The translations under genes and the position numbers were made by a program. A stretch of 64,000 nt of DNA from Lentzea aerocolonigenes (GTDB lineage: Bacteria; Actinomycetota; Actinomycetes; Mycobacteriales; Pseudonocardiaceae): positions 1 through 64,000 of the forward strand of contig NZ_BBOJ01000031.1 of the NCBI RefSeq assembly GCF_000974445.1, in the 5' to 3' direction. The notes beneath the pieces were generated by a model. That model was not told the origin of the DNA. It worked only from the letters and a program-made list of their open reading frames with translations, and ran no database searches. Of the stretch, positions 1 through 8,861 are shown one piece after another (position 1 is the first letter of the stretch; the number at the start of each line of letters is the position of its first letter).

Positions 1-789
1 CTTGAGGTCGGACTTCATGTTCTTGGGCAGCAGCTCGGCTCGATAGGACCCATCCGGCAGCCATTCCAGCACCGGCACATCGACGTTATCGGATATACGC
101 CAGACCAGCTCAGCCTCGGTCTGCCGCGCCTGGCACCACAACTCGTAGCTGAAGAACCCGCGGTCGGCCAGCACCACCATGTCCGGCTCAATATCGTCGA
201 GCACGCGCGCAAACAACTCACGTTCGTAGACGCGCCAGGAGTCGATCGCCGCAGCCACGATCGCATGAGTGCCGCATTCACCCAAGCCCACGATCCGCAC
301 CTGCGGAAACGGGCTTTTCCCATCTTGATGCCCCGTCTTGCCGAAAGCCTCGAGGTTGTCCGCGGTGTCGGGCACATCCACGATGACGCCGTCGACGGCC
401 ATCACCCGCCACCCGTGAAACCACGCGCCCTTGGTGCCTGGCTGCGCCATCGGCGCCGCGACCCGCTCGAACAACACCCGCAACGGCTCCTCGCCGAGCC
501 GTTGCCGCGCCTGGGAGATCGCGCTCGTGCTCGGCACCTGCCAGCCAGTCCGCCACGTGCCCAGAAACCGCAAGCCGTTGACCAGCTTGCGCATCACTTC
601 CTCGTAGCCGTCACCGAAGAACAGGCACAACGCCAGCACGTAATAGACGACCACCCGCGCGGGCAGCAACCGTGAACGCTTCTCCCGACGCCCTGTCTCG
701 ACCAGCACCTCGTCCACCAGGTCACGATCGAACAGGCGGGTCAGCACACCGATGCTGATTCCATCGGTGAACGAGCGAGGCGACGGCAC
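1..789 (-). CDS. IS4 family transposase, C-terminus outside window
   Basis: This DDE transposase cuts and rejoins the ends of its insertion sequence. Read from 789 leftward, the protein begins with a GTG codon (VPSPRSFTDG), chosen because a stop codon lies a few codons upstream in the same frame. The segment LLPARVVVYYVLALCLFF matches the N-terminal region shared by actinobacterial IS4 transposases. A first catalytic-type Asp lies in VMAVDGVIVDVPDT and a second in VLADRGFFSYELW; the catalytic Glu should lie beyond the window edge. About 263 codons are visible without a stop. The family assignment is confident; whether the element is still active cannot be judged from a partial gene. Confidence 0.85.
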   Translation of the reverse strand, partial: MPSPRSFTDGISIGVLTRLFDRDLVDEVLVETGRREKRSRLLPARVVVYYVLALCLFFGDGYEEVMRKLVNGLRFLGTWRTGWQVPSTSAISQARQRLGEEPLRVLFERVAAPMAQPGTKGAWFHGWRVMAVDGVIVDVPDTADNLEAFGKTGHQDGKSPFPQVRIVGLGECGTHAIVAAAIDSWRVYERELFARVLDDIEPDMVVLADRGFFSYELWCQARQTEAELVWRISDNVDVPVLEWLPDGSYRAELLPKNMKSDLK

Positions 790-862
790 CGAACCACCGT
801 AGTGCCAACCACTTCACGGCCTTACACAGCCACATCCAAGATCGCTAACTTAGCGGCATTGC
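1..862 (-). mobile_element. IS4-family insertion sequence, partial (right end)
   Basis: The transposase-coding part of an IS4-type element enters from the left edge of the window. The element appears to end near 862, where its outer bases (read on the minus strand as CAATGCCGCTAAGTTAGCG) abruptly interrupt the reading frame of a phage tail gene and supply its stop codon. The terminal sequence contains the short palindrome GCTAA-G-TTAGC. The other end and the target duplication lie outside the window, so the boundary is inferred from the broken gene rather than from paired inverted repeats. Confidence 0.75.
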
Positions 863-1122
863 GATCCAGAGATGCGGTAGGAAGTGACGGCGTAAACGGT
901 GTTGGCTCCAGAAAACATTCCGACGTTGGTGGTCACCCAGATGGCGCCGGAGGGCGGCACAACGAAATTCAACGAAACCGTAGACGTGCCAGTCAGCGTG
1001 TCCGTGTAAGTCCCGCTTGAGGTTGTGCCAGCGGTGGTGTTCACCACCGACTGGACGGCACCGATGGGAGCTGCGGAATTCAGCTGCGCGGCGGTCACTC
1101 TCTGACCAGAAACGAACGTCAT
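850..1122 (-). pseudogene. phage tail (fibre-like) protein, 3' end removed by IS insertion
   Basis: This is the last structural gene visible in the phage tail module. It starts with MTFVSGQRVTAAQLNSAAP, a common opening of small tail-fibre or tail-tip proteins in actinophages, followed by a Thr/Ser/Gly-rich beta-type sequence. After about 86 residues the frame enters the insertion sequence, and the last codons and the TAA stop are IS-derived. The gene lies 9 bp downstream of the large tip protein, as expected for a tail operon. The remaining C-terminal portion should be found on the far side of the IS, outside the window. The family is inferred from position and composition. Confidence 0.7.
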
Positions 1123-1131
1123 CGTGCCCTC

Positions 1132-3879
1132 CTACAGACCGAACCGGAACGGCTCGAAGACATGAACCTCGGCTCCCGCCGAATGTGGCTTGACGACCCC
1201 GTTGACCGATCGCGTCACCGTGAAAGTCTGGGGAGATGTCGAACCTGTGATCGCCGTAACGGTCATCCGCTCACCACCCACGATGATGTCGAACGGGAAT
1301 TCCCCAGGATTCGCGGCTGTCGTAGCCCACAGATCGAACACATCCGAAGTCGCAACGTCGACACCCGTCTCGGTGGTGTCGAGGTCCTCGTCGAGTGTGG
1401 ACGAACGGGAATCGAGGCGCCTGTCCCCGTCCAGCACAAGCACCTTGTACGGAGACGCGGGAGCACAGTTCAGCTTGAGCGTGTGAGTGAACCGCGTGAG
1501 CAGCCGCTCGTAGCCGATGACGATCTGGTCCGGGTTGTCATAGATCCCGGTCGCGTCCAGGTCCGACAGCGTGATCTGGTCCCCCACGTCCAAGCTCAGC
1601 AGCTTGGCGTACAGGGTCGGGTTGTTGACGCGGATCTCGTCGCGATGCAGTTCGACCACGACGGCCGGGTAGCGCTCTTCATCGACCGTGCCCAGGTGCG
1701 CGCGCCAGGCCGCCTGATCGAGGATCTGCTCCTCGCTCGACAGGCTGAGGGTCACGGAGTCGTCGACCGTGCCCGCGCCGCCCTGCTCCGGTGGCAGGGT
1801 CGACATCCTGCCCGAGGTGATCTCGTACGTGGAGCTGCCGCCTGACTCGCGCACGACGGTGACCTTGTTCCGCAGGTAGCGGTCGTCGCTGGTCGGCTTC
1901 CACGGTGGCGACAACTCACCCCCGGACAGGCTCAAGGTGGCCCAGCTGGAGAGCGAGTACATGGACGCGAGCGTGCGGATGACGAGTCCGCCGGAAGTCC
2001 GGTCCTCGTAGAGAATGCCGCCATCGGTGGCGGCGCACTCGCGCAGCAGCTCGACGGTGGTCTTCACCCCTTGTGGACCCATCATCGCGCTGTCGGTGGA
2101 CGTTCCGATGAACGTCGCCGCGACCTCGTTCTCATCGCAGAGGCGAACAAACCGATCCAGCGTTCGCTCGCCCGTGTTGCCGAGCATCGGGTAGATCAGG
2201 GAGCCGGAGGCGGTGTTGCCGTGGTAGATCGCGATGTGGCCGATGGCCAAACCACGTGCGCCTCCGGTGAAGACGATCTGCCGCACAGCCTGCGCGCTGC
2301 CTGCTGCCGAGCTCGTCAACAGGAGGAGATCGTTCATGAAAAGCGACCAGGTGACGGTTCCGGAGCCCTGGACGACCAACTTGATCCAGGCCCCTTCACC
2401 CGAGGTGAGGGGGGCGTGCGTGGTCGTCACGGTGCTGTAAGGGCTCAGAACCGAGATGTCACCCGTGCTGTGGTCGATGGTGACCAGCCACAGCCCGTCC
2501 GCGTTGTCCGAGACGTAGAACGAATCCCCGGCGTCGTCGACTTCGATCGCCTGCCTGAAGTACTCGACCCGCCACCCGTTCGCGGCGGTGAACAGGGGCT
2601 GATTGAGCGTGTACGCCTCAACGCCCAGCACCTCGTCCTTCACGATGGGGCCGTTCAGCAGCCACGGCGCCAGCGTGCCCTCACCGAAGACGCTCGCCGA
2701 GCCGGTCCCCAGCGACAGGGACAGCAGGTTCGCGTTGCCCACGAGAGGCTTGGCGACCGTAGCGAGAGGGCCTTCCTCCAGCGGCCAGTAGTACGTGCAC
2801 TCGGAGTCGTTGGGGATGGCCCTGCGCGGAGCGGAGATGGGGTTGCGCCCCTGGCTGAGCCTCCGCAGGACACCAGAGGCCTCGATCTCCACGGTCTTGT
2901 CGGTGCCCGAGACATCACGGGTCTGCGGCCACTCGGAGACCTCGCCGAAGTACATCGGTACCCGGATGTCGATGTCATCGAAGCTGACCACGACCGGGAC
3001 GTTGGTGTTGCCAGCACCGGTGAGAGACCGGATGGCGAACCCGCCAGCAGACACTCTGAGCGTGTCCGTGTCAGCGAGTAGGGCCTCATCGATCAGGGTG
3101 AGGCTCCAGTCGTAGGGCTCGGCTGAGGCCGCGTTCCAGATCTTGACGCGGATCGTCTGGCCTTCGATCTGCGCCCGGAACTTCAGCACCAGCCCAGAGG
3201 TCCAGGTAAGTCCCGGAACCGCGATGGAGCCACCTGAAACGATGGATCCAACTGAGGGGACCCCGATGTCGACCCCAATGGACTCATCGGTGTTGAGGAG
3301 CATCCGGACGTAGTAGTAGTCCGAGAAGTACCCCTGCATCCGCATCAGGTAGTCGACGGCGATCGCGCCACCGGCGATGTTGCTGGAGGCGTTGGTGGTG
3401 ATCGTGGTCGTGACGTCCAGATCGCGGTGCGAGAACCCGTCGAGGTAGCAGTTCTTGCCGGTGTTCGCGACGCTGATCGTGTGCGTGGCCTTGCCGCTCG
3501 ACTTCGCGTAGTCGCTCGGCGCACCGTCGGCGGTGATCCAGGTGTAGGAAGTCCAGGCGCCCGCCGCGTCGGTGTCCATGGTGCCCCAGCCGTCGACCAC
3601 GGTGGAGCTGCACGTGTCCTTGGCGATGCGCAGCGACACCTCCAGGGGCGTGTTGCGCCCCAGGTGGCCGTACCAGGTGCCCATCGGGTCGCGCTCGGTG
3701 TAGTCGCCCGAGGTGTTGTCGAGGGTGAAGGTGCACGTCTGAGGCGGAGAGTCACCGTCCTCGGATCTGCGGCCCCGGGTGATGTCCATCCCGCCAGCAG
3801 CGCGGACGTCGCTGGAGATGTCGCGCCAGTCCGACGCCAGGTACAGCTTGGTGACGATGTCGTTCACGAGCCGGGTCAT
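1132..3879 (-). CDS. phage minor tail protein / tail tip protein
   Basis: A 915-residue protein encoded directly after the tape measure gene, the usual place for the distal tail or tip protein of siphoviruses. The sequence is rich in beta-strand-type stretches and in Thr, Ser, Gly and Asp, with no transmembrane segment. The middle part (roughly residues 360-570, from ECTYYWPLEEG onward) resembles a concanavalin/LamG-like carbohydrate-binding fold, and the last 100 residues look like a small beta domain. Its start overlaps the end of the tape measure gene. It probably forms part of the baseplate that contacts the host surface. Exact homology to Dit or Tal proteins is not claimed. Confidence 0.75.
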   Translation of the reverse strand: MTRLVNDIVTKLYLASDWRDISSDVRAAGGMDITRGRRSEDGDSPPQTCTFTLDNTSGDYTERDPMGTWYGHLGRNTPLEVSLRIAKDTCSSTVVDGWGTMDTDAAGAWTSYTWITADGAPSDYAKSSGKATHTISVANTGKNCYLDGFSHRDLDVTTTITTNASSNIAGGAIAVDYLMRMQGYFSDYYYVRMLLNTDESIGVDIGVPSVGSIVSGGSIAVPGLTWTSGLVLKFRAQIEGQTIRVKIWNAASAEPYDWSLTLIDEALLADTDTLRVSAGGFAIRSLTGAGNTNVPVVVSFDDIDIRVPMYFGEVSEWPQTRDVSGTDKTVEIEASGVLRRLSQGRNPISAPRRAIPNDSECTYYWPLEEGPLATVAKPLVGNANLLSLSLGTGSASVFGEGTLAPWLLNGPIVKDEVLGVEAYTLNQPLFTAANGWRVEYFRQAIEVDDAGDSFYVSDNADGLWLVTIDHSTGDISVLSPYSTVTTTHAPLTSGEGAWIKLVVQGSGTVTWSLFMNDLLLLTSSAAGSAQAVRQIVFTGGARGLAIGHIAIYHGNTASGSLIYPMLGNTGERTLDRFVRLCDENEVAATFIGTSTDSAMMGPQGVKTTVELLRECAATDGGILYEDRTSGGLVIRTLASMYSLSSWATLSLSGGELSPPWKPTSDDRYLRNKVTVVRESGGSSTYEITSGRMSTLPPEQGGAGTVDDSVTLSLSSEEQILDQAAWRAHLGTVDEERYPAVVVELHRDEIRVNNPTLYAKLLSLDVGDQITLSDLDATGIYDNPDQIVIGYERLLTRFTHTLKLNCAPASPYKVLVLDGDRRLDSRSSTLDEDLDTTETGVDVATSDVFDLWATTAANPGEFPFDIIVGGERMTVTAITGSTSPQTFTVTRSVNGVVKPHSAGAEVHVFEPFRFGL

Positions 3880-5726
3880 CAGCCGAGCACCTCCGGGCTA
3901 CCGCCGCGCTTACGCACGACACCCTTGAGCGGATCGACCAGGACCGCCGCGATCTGCTTGCCGTCGAGCTTCAGCACGACGGTGATGGGGCTGCCGCCAC
4001 CCATGCCGCCCTCACCGAACATCTGCTTCTCCAGGCGCCGCGTGGTGCCCGCGTTGATGACCGTGGAGCCGTTGGGCAGACGCACGTTCTCGGGGCCCTG
4101 CTCGTTGATGATGGTGTCGCCACCGCGGGCTCCACCGGTGGCGGCGTGCGCCGTGGAGCTGATGCCACCGGTCGCCAAACGGCCGGCAGAGGCAAGGCCA
4201 CCAGAACCGAGCACCGACGTGTAGATCTGGATAGTGCGGCCGTTGTTCATGCGAATGAAGCCGTCGATCATCCCCTGTGCCGTGCTGACGCCCAGGAGGT
4301 CGAGACGTGTCTGGATCTGCTGCGGGGTCAAGCCGTAGGCACGGTTGAGCGAGTTGATCTGCTGCTCGTTGAGGCCCGCCGCACGCCACACGGCGTTGAG
4401 GCTTTCGCGTTGCCGGTTGGCGTCGGCGACGAACTGCTCGCGGCTGCCTTGGCCGTTGGCCACCGCTGCTGCCATGTCGTCGAAGGCTTCCGTCACGTCC
4501 CGGACGCCCTTATACAACTCGGCACCGTTCTCGTTGGTGACGTCGAAGGCGCCCGACTGGTCGAGCAGCGCGGAACCGAACCCCTTGGCTCGGTCCTCGG
4601 CGGTCTCGAACATGTCCTTCATGCCACGCACCGCATCGGAGGCGTTGGCGAGCCCCTCGGTGTAGCTGGGGGTCTGCCCAGTCAGCTGGTCCATCGCCGT
4701 ACGCAGACCATGCGCTCGGGTCTCCGCGTCCGCACTTTCGTCCGCGACCTCAGAGAGGGCCTCCGCCATCGAGCGCATGGCTGGGGTGACGCGGTTGCCG
4801 CTGGCGGTGACGCCGTCCTGCGACTCCTTGACCGCGTTGATCTTCTCGTCGACCATGCTCCAGGCGTCGATGGCCCTAGTCGCCCAGTCCGGGAGGAGGT
4901 TCTCCTTCGCGACTTCGTAGAGGTCGTTCAGGACCCCCATCGTTCCCAGCGCCACCTCGCCGAACTTCCCCATGAGGAAGATGGCGTCGCCGAGTGCCTT
5001 GGGGTTCTTCTCCACCGAGCGCGCCAGATCAGCGAAGCTGTCGGCGAGCCCTTCGACAACTCCCGGAAGTCGTCCATCCAAGTCGGACAGAACCGCCTTG
5101 AAGGCTCGTCCTATCGGCTGGATGGATGGACCGAATTTCGCAAGCGCGGTGACGAGGCTGTCACCAAATCGAGAAACCTCCGGAGCGACATCGCTGAACA
5201 TCGCAGACAGTTCCGGCTTGATCTCCGCGAAACCGCGGCGAGCCGAGGAGGTGATGTCCTTCCAGGTCTTCTCGAAAGGCTGGGAAATGGTGGACATTTC
5301 CGCGCCAATGTCCTGCTTGAGCTTGGTGATCTCATTCTTGACCGCAGGGGTTTTCGACGCTGTGACAAGACCAAGGCCGGCAAGTCCCGCACCGAAGCCC
5401 GTGACGAGGGCGCCGGACATCGCGCCACCCAGAAGGAGACCCGCACCCGCTGCCGCTCCAGCGGTACCTGGGTTCGTCAGAAGCTTGGGGATCTCGTTCT
5501 TGACCGAGCCAAGGGCGCTGGAGACGCCGGAGGAGAGCGCCGACCCGATCTGCAACCCGCCGGACTTGGCCGAGGGACCCAGCGAGCCCAGCGACTTGCC
5601 CAGGCTCTTGGAGTCCCTGTCTGCGTCCTTGACGTCCTTGCCGAGCTCTTTGACTTCCTTCTTCGCCGTCCCGAAACCGCCTCGTGAGACGTACTTGTCG
5701 GAGACGACAATTTCGACGTCACTCAT
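3879..5726 (-). CDS. phage tail tape measure protein
   Basis: This protein would set tail length and occupy the tail tube lumen. The chosen ATG at 5726 (MSDVEIVVSDKYVSRG) has a good ribosome site, GAGGGAGG, just upstream; an in-frame ATG further upstream lacks this. The product has 615 residues, with a charged alpha-helical N-terminus, a Gly/Ala-rich hydrophobic segment at about residues 80-125 that could insert in a membrane during DNA ejection, and long helical stretches. The C-terminal part (AHAATGGARGGDTIINEQGPE) carries the Gly-rich motif common in tape measure proteins of actinophages. It follows the tail assembly chaperone pair, the canonical order. It is short for the family, predicting a short tail. 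Confidence 0.85.
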   Translation of the reverse strand: MSDVEIVVSDKYVSRGGFGTAKKEVKELGKDVKDADRDSKSLGKSLGSLGPSAKSGGLQIGSALSSGVSSALGSVKNEIPKLLTNPGTAGAAAGAGLLLGGAMSGALVTGFGAGLAGLGLVTASKTPAVKNEITKLKQDIGAEMSTISQPFEKTWKDITSSARRGFAEIKPELSAMFSDVAPEVSRFGDSLVTALAKFGPSIQPIGRAFKAVLSDLDGRLPGVVEGLADSFADLARSVEKNPKALGDAIFLMGKFGEVALGTMGVLNDLYEVAKENLLPDWATRAIDAWSMVDEKINAVKESQDGVTASGNRVTPAMRSMAEALSEVADESADAETRAHGLRTAMDQLTGQTPSYTEGLANASDAVRGMKDMFETAEDRAKGFGSALLDQSGAFDVTNENGAELYKGVRDVTEAFDDMAAAVANGQGSREQFVADANRQRESLNAVWRAAGLNEQQINSLNRAYGLTPQQIQTRLDLLGVSTAQGMIDGFIRMNNGRTIQIYTSVLGSGGLASAGRLATGGISSTAHAATGGARGGDTIINEQGPENVRLPNGSTVINAGTTRRLEKQMFGEGGMGGGSPITVVLKLDGKQIAAVLVDPLKGVVRKRGGSPEVLG

Positions 5727-6302
5727 ATACGCCTCCCTCGGCGACGATGGCCTCAAGCTCAAGAAGCTCGGTGGATTCCTCCAGCAATGCACTCGGCAAA
5801 CAGCCGTATTCCCTGCATTTCTGGAGGATCCACTCTGCCTCTTCTAGCTCTCGGGGCTTTCGGACAACGTTTCCATCGGAATCGATACCCCCGCCAACGG
5901 TTCGCCAGCGGGCGAGGGCTGCGCCAAAGGGCGGCTCACGCTCGCGAGCGCGTCGATCCAGGCCCGGATGGTGATGAGCACGAGCTCCCGGTCCTGCGAC
6001 CAGATGCCCTTCTCGTCAGCCGGGACCGGTTCGTCGTCCTCGACCAGGTTCCAGTCCACGAGCGCCTCGGCGAACTTCTTGATGACGTATTCGAACTGGG
6101 AGTCCGGGTTGTCCTTGAAGTCGTAGACGGCGCCGTCGTCGTCCTCGTGCGTGTCTGGAGCGTCCCCGTCGAGCAGGGCCGCGATGACGAGGTACGCGCG
6201 GAAGGGGATCGCCTTCGCGCGCACCTCCAGGCCCTCCAGCTCGGCGCCCTCGGGCCACACGAGCTTGTAGATCTTGCGTCTGGTGAAGGTGGTCTTGGCC
6301 AT
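5719..6302 (-). CDS. tail assembly chaperone, frameshifted long form (gpGT-like)
   Basis: A minus-one shift near the end of the short chaperone would extend the protein by about 40 residues. The minus-one frame is open from the CCCC run (around 5846-5849) and reads RELEEAEWILQKCREYG, then continues to a TGA at 5721-5719 that overlaps the ATG of the tape measure gene. This layout, with an acidic helical extension lacking its own start and ending at the tape measure start, matches the programmed G/GT frameshift conserved in tailed phages. The slip site is not a textbook XXXYYYZ heptamer; a single-tRNA slip on Pro CCC is the simplest reading. The frame itself is seen in the sequence; the shift is inferred. 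Confidence 0.7.
5844..6302 (-). CDS. tail assembly chaperone, short form (gpG-like)
   Basis: A 152-residue acidic protein that in siphoviruses binds the tape measure protein before tail tube polymerisation. It starts MAKTTFTRRKIYKLVWPEG and contains a helical core (FEYVIKKFAEALVDWNL) typical of the tail chaperone family in actinophages. It lies between the tail tube gene and the tape measure gene, as expected. Its zero-frame product ends ...LSESPES at a TAG codon, just after a CCCC run where a minus-one shift would give the longer form described separately. The family is inferred from sequence flavour and strict synteny. Confidence 0.8.
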   Translation of the reverse strand: MAKTTFTRRKIYKLVWPEGAELEGLEVRAKAIPFRAYLVIAALLDGDAPDTHEDDDGAVYDFKDNPDSQFEYVIKKFAEALVDWNLVEDDEPVPADEKGIWSQDRELVLITIRAWIDALASVSRPLAQPSPAGEPLAGVSIPMETLSESPES

Positions 6303-6311
6303 GTCTCTGCC

Positions 6312-6728
6312 TCACGCCCACGCGTTGATGGTGCCGCCGGTCAGCACGCCCGGAGAGGCCCACACGAGGGAGCCGTCCTGGGCACGCGTCCATTGGTAGT
6401 CGGTGAACAGGTACTCGTTGCCGACCGAAGGAGTCCCGGCGTCGATCGAGACGGTGCGAGCGACCGAGGTCGTCGTCACGGTCTTGAAGACGTCGTGCTG
6501 GCCGTTGCTCGCCGCGTCCACGGCACCCGCCAGGTTGACCGAGCTGTCCGCCAGGAGCAGGAGGCGGTCCATCGCGGTCGCGTCCTGGCCCGTGACGTCC
6601 TGGACACCGCGCGGGAACGCCAGGTCCCAGTTGGTGACTGCGGAACGGATGTCACGTGGAGTGCCGCCCGCGTCGTCCACCGACAGCGTGGTGAGGGCAA
6701 TGCCCGTCTGCTTCGAAATTTGAACCAC
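6312..6728 (-). CDS. phage tail tube-like protein
   Basis: A 138-residue protein starting MVQISKQTGIALTTLSVDD and ending in a beta-rich segment (YQWTRAQDGSLVWASPG). It has no membrane segment. It lies directly before the tail assembly chaperone, where siphoviruses encode the major tail (tube) protein, so a tube or tail-terminator role is likely. A second tail-tube candidate of 250 residues lies two genes upstream, and which of the two polymerises as the tube cannot be decided from sequence alone. Confidence 0.6.
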   Translation of the reverse strand: MVQISKQTGIALTTLSVDDAGGTPRDIRSAVTNWDLAFPRGVQDVTGQDATAMDRLLLLADSSVNLAGAVDAASNGQHDVFKTVTTTSVARTVSIDAGTPSVGNEYLFTDYQWTRAQDGSLVWASPGVLTGGTINAWA

Positions 6729-6765
6729 CTACCTTCGTTACGCCCCAACAGGAGCGGGTTGAGAA

Positions 6766-7272
6766 TCAGCCCTGCGCCAACCGGGTCATCAGCTTGTCGC
6801 GGTGTTCTGACATGTCGTCGATCCAGTCGGCCAGGTTGTGGTGCACTCGCTGCTCGCCACGTGGATTGCCACGCCAGTCGCCGCCTCGGACGACGAACAG
6901 CGCGGGCTTGCCCACGGCGACCCTGTGGCGCCCCGCTTGACCGTCGAAACAGAGCTGACCGGCCTCGAAGACCCAGTACGTCTGTCCGGGACCCTCGTCC
7001 ACGACGCGGAACCGCCTGCCCGACTGCTTGATGTCGCGCAACAGGAGCTCGCCGTTGGGGCGCTTGGCGATCGGCTCAATGTGGATGCGCCAGCCGAAGA
7101 GGTAGTTGAGGCATCCGGCCTCCTTGCAACCCGCCGCACGGAAGTGGGTGCTGAGAGGCTGCCGGATGCTGTAGGTCTTCATGGCCGACGCGGGCAGATT
7201 GGGCTGGATGTAGTTCATCCTGCGGCGGAAAGGGTTGCTCAGGCCCAGCGTGTGAGCAAGAAGGCTGTCCAT
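6766..7272 (-). CDS. phage protein of unknown function between tail genes
   Basis: A 168-residue soluble protein starting MDSLLAHTLGLSNPFRRRM. Two Cys residues close together (AAGCKEAGCLNYLFGW) are followed by a basic, Arg- and Gly-rich second half (QAGRHRVAVGKPALFVVRGG). I do not recognise a fold. It overlaps the stop of the 250-residue tail protein upstream and belongs to the structural operon, so it is probably a tail or tail-completion component, or a conserved actinophage accessory gene. Confidence 0.65.
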   Translation of the reverse strand: MDSLLAHTLGLSNPFRRRMNYIQPNLPASAMKTYSIRQPLSTHFRAAGCKEAGCLNYLFGWRIHIEPIAKRPNGELLLRDIKQSGRRFRVVDEGPGQTYWVFEAGQLCFDGQAGRHRVAVGKPALFVVRGGDWRGNPRGEQRVHHNLADWIDDMSEHRDKLMTRLAQG

Positions 7273-8024
7273 CAGATGATCACCTCAACGACGTTCTTTG
7301 CGACGGTGCAGACGAAGGACAAGCTGGTGAATCCGCCGGTGGTCACGGTGACCACGCGCAAGTAGCGCTCCACAGCGAGATTCCGGGCCGTCTGGATGCG
7401 CTGCGCCTGGGGATCGGTGGTGATCTGCGCGAAGCTGCCACCGACCACGTCCGCCCAAGCGTCGGTGGCGCCGTTGTCGCTGGACTGCTGGAGCTTCACG
7501 GTCACATCGGTGCCGGTGAACTCGGTGACCTGGAGGAACGCCTGGAGGCCGAAGTTGGTCGCGGCCGCGAAGTCCACCCCCGTGCCGTTGGTGGCCGCGG
7601 TGTCGGTGCGCAGGCCGGCAGTCAGCAGTTCCTGCCACTCCAGCGGCGTGCTGCTGCTCTGTGCCTGGGTGGTGAACAGGAAGCTGCCGTCCTGGGGCCG
7701 AGTGGCGTCGTAGTTGGCCTGCTTCGCCTGAAGGCATGCGGCCGGGTCGCCCAGCGTGCTTCCGGCGAGCGCGGTCAGGATCTGGTTGGACTGGCTCATC
7801 GCGGACAGCCGGTCGTGGGCGGTGTCCGGGTCGCCGTCCAGGAAGGACTTCAGGCCCATGCGCCCGTTCCGGATGCCGAGCCTGCGGTCCATCGCGTTCT
7901 GGTTGATGGCCGTGTAGTCGAGTGGCGCTGCGCCTCCACCGATCTCGTCGATGGCGTTGATGCCACCGGAGATCTCGTACCCGTCGGCGAAGAACCGGAA
8001 CCCGAGGCCTGTTCGCTCAGTCAT
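7272..8024 (-). CDS. phage major tail protein candidate
   Basis: A 250-residue protein (MTERTGLGFRFFADGYEISGG) rich in short beta-type stretches, Thr, Ala and Gln. The second half (LQAFLQVTEFTGTDVTVKLQ, then RNLAVERYLRVVTVTTGG) looks like the beta-sandwich fold of tail tube or tail proteins. The position after the head-tail joining genes suits a major tail protein. The spacing to the next gene upstream is 4 bp, consistent with one transcript. The function is inferred from position and composition. Confidence 0.65.
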   Translation of the reverse strand: MTERTGLGFRFFADGYEISGGINAIDEIGGGAAPLDYTAINQNAMDRRLGIRNGRMGLKSFLDGDPDTAHDRLSAMSQSNQILTALAGSTLGDPAACLQAKQANYDATRPQDGSFLFTTQAQSSSTPLEWQELLTAGLRTDTAATNGTGVDFAAATNFGLQAFLQVTEFTGTDVTVKLQQSSDNGATDAWADVVGGSFAQITTDPQAQRIQTARNLAVERYLRVVTVTTGGFTSLSFVCTVAKNVVEVII

Positions 8025-8028
8025 GTGA

Positions 8029-8487
8029 TCACGTTCCCTGGTTCCAGATGTCGTTGAAGATCAACGGGATCGTCACGTCCATGATCCGGAACATGGTCGT
8101 ATCGATGGTGAGGTAGCCGCCCTTCGCGGACAGCGTGGTTCCAGTCGCCCCAAGCAGATCCACGTACTTCACGTTGTTCTGGAGGTCGATGTCGCCTGAC
8201 AAAACCTCGATGATCTTGCAGGCCGCGTGACCGATGGTCTGGTCGATCAGGCCTTCGGGTTTGGTCAGCATCGGCAGGAAGATCCGGGCCTTGAACACCA
8301 CGCGGCCGGTGGTGACGTTCTGGCCGGACTCCTGCGGCACCGGGCCGATGTCGTCGAGGTACACCGCGCACACCAAGCCCTTGCCGGGCGCGTTCTTCGG
8401 CTCGTGCAGGTTCACCTGCTTGAACAGACCAGTCGCCAGGATCATCGACTCGATCCGCTTGAGCGCGGGTGTGAAGTCCAGGCTCAC
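8029..8487 (-). CDS. phage tail terminator / tail completion-type protein
   Basis: A 152-residue protein. The GTG at 8487 (VSLDFTPALKRIES) is preferred to upstream in-frame starts because GGGGAGG sits seven bases before it and its first bases overlap the stop of the previous gene (GTGA). The body contains KARIFLPMLTKPEGLIDQTI and ends IFNDIWNQGT, a mixed alpha/beta composition. Head-tail joining module order (connector, gp10-like, this gene, tail tube) suggests a tail terminator or completion protein, but no diagnostic motif is visible. Confidence 0.6.
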   Translation of the reverse strand: MSLDFTPALKRIESMILATGLFKQVNLHEPKNAPGKGLVCAVYLDDIGPVPQESGQNVTTGRVVFKARIFLPMLTKPEGLIDQTIGHAACKIIEVLSGDIDLQNNVKYVDLLGATGTTLSAKGGYLTIDTTMFRIMDVTIPLIFNDIWNQGT

Positions 8488-8861
8488 TTCAGCCTCCCCA
8501 GCAAGCGCGGCTTGAGTCGCTGCGCCAACGCCGGGATCCGGCGCACGAGCTGCTGAGTGGAGCGCCGCCAATGCGCATAGCCCTTGAACCGGCTCTTCCG
8601 GTTGCGGGAGCCAACACCGGCGAGCCACGGGCCATAGACCATGCCGCCGTCGTTGACCTCGTGGAGGGAGCCGTAGCCAACCGCGTGGATCGACCGTGAA
8701 TAGCGACCGGTGGGGTGCTGCACAACCGTCGCGAACTCGGCGCGAACCACGCTGACGCCGTCATCGGCCAGGGTTTCGCCGAGCTCGTCAGCGAACTCAC
8801 GCATGGCCCGAGGACCGCGCTCGTCGAAGACCGGACCCCGTGCGTTCAACTCGATGCTCAT
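8484..8861 (-). CDS. HK97 gp10-like head-tail joining protein
   Basis: A 125-residue basic protein (MSIELNARGPVFDERGPRAM). The N-terminal helix with REFADELGETLADDGV, then a segment containing Tyr, Gly and His (HPTGRYSRSIHAVGYGSLHEV) and a strongly basic C-terminal tail, is the pattern of small head-tail joining or minor tail-completion proteins encoded right after the connector. The start overlaps the end of the connector gene by 4 bp. The function follows from order in the operon and general sequence character. Confidence 0.6.
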   Translation of the reverse strand: MSIELNARGPVFDERGPRAMREFADELGETLADDGVSVVRAEFATVVQHPTGRYSRSIHAVGYGSLHEVNDGGMVYGPWLAGVGSRNRKSRFKGYAHWRRSTQQLVRRIPALAQRLKPRLLGRLK

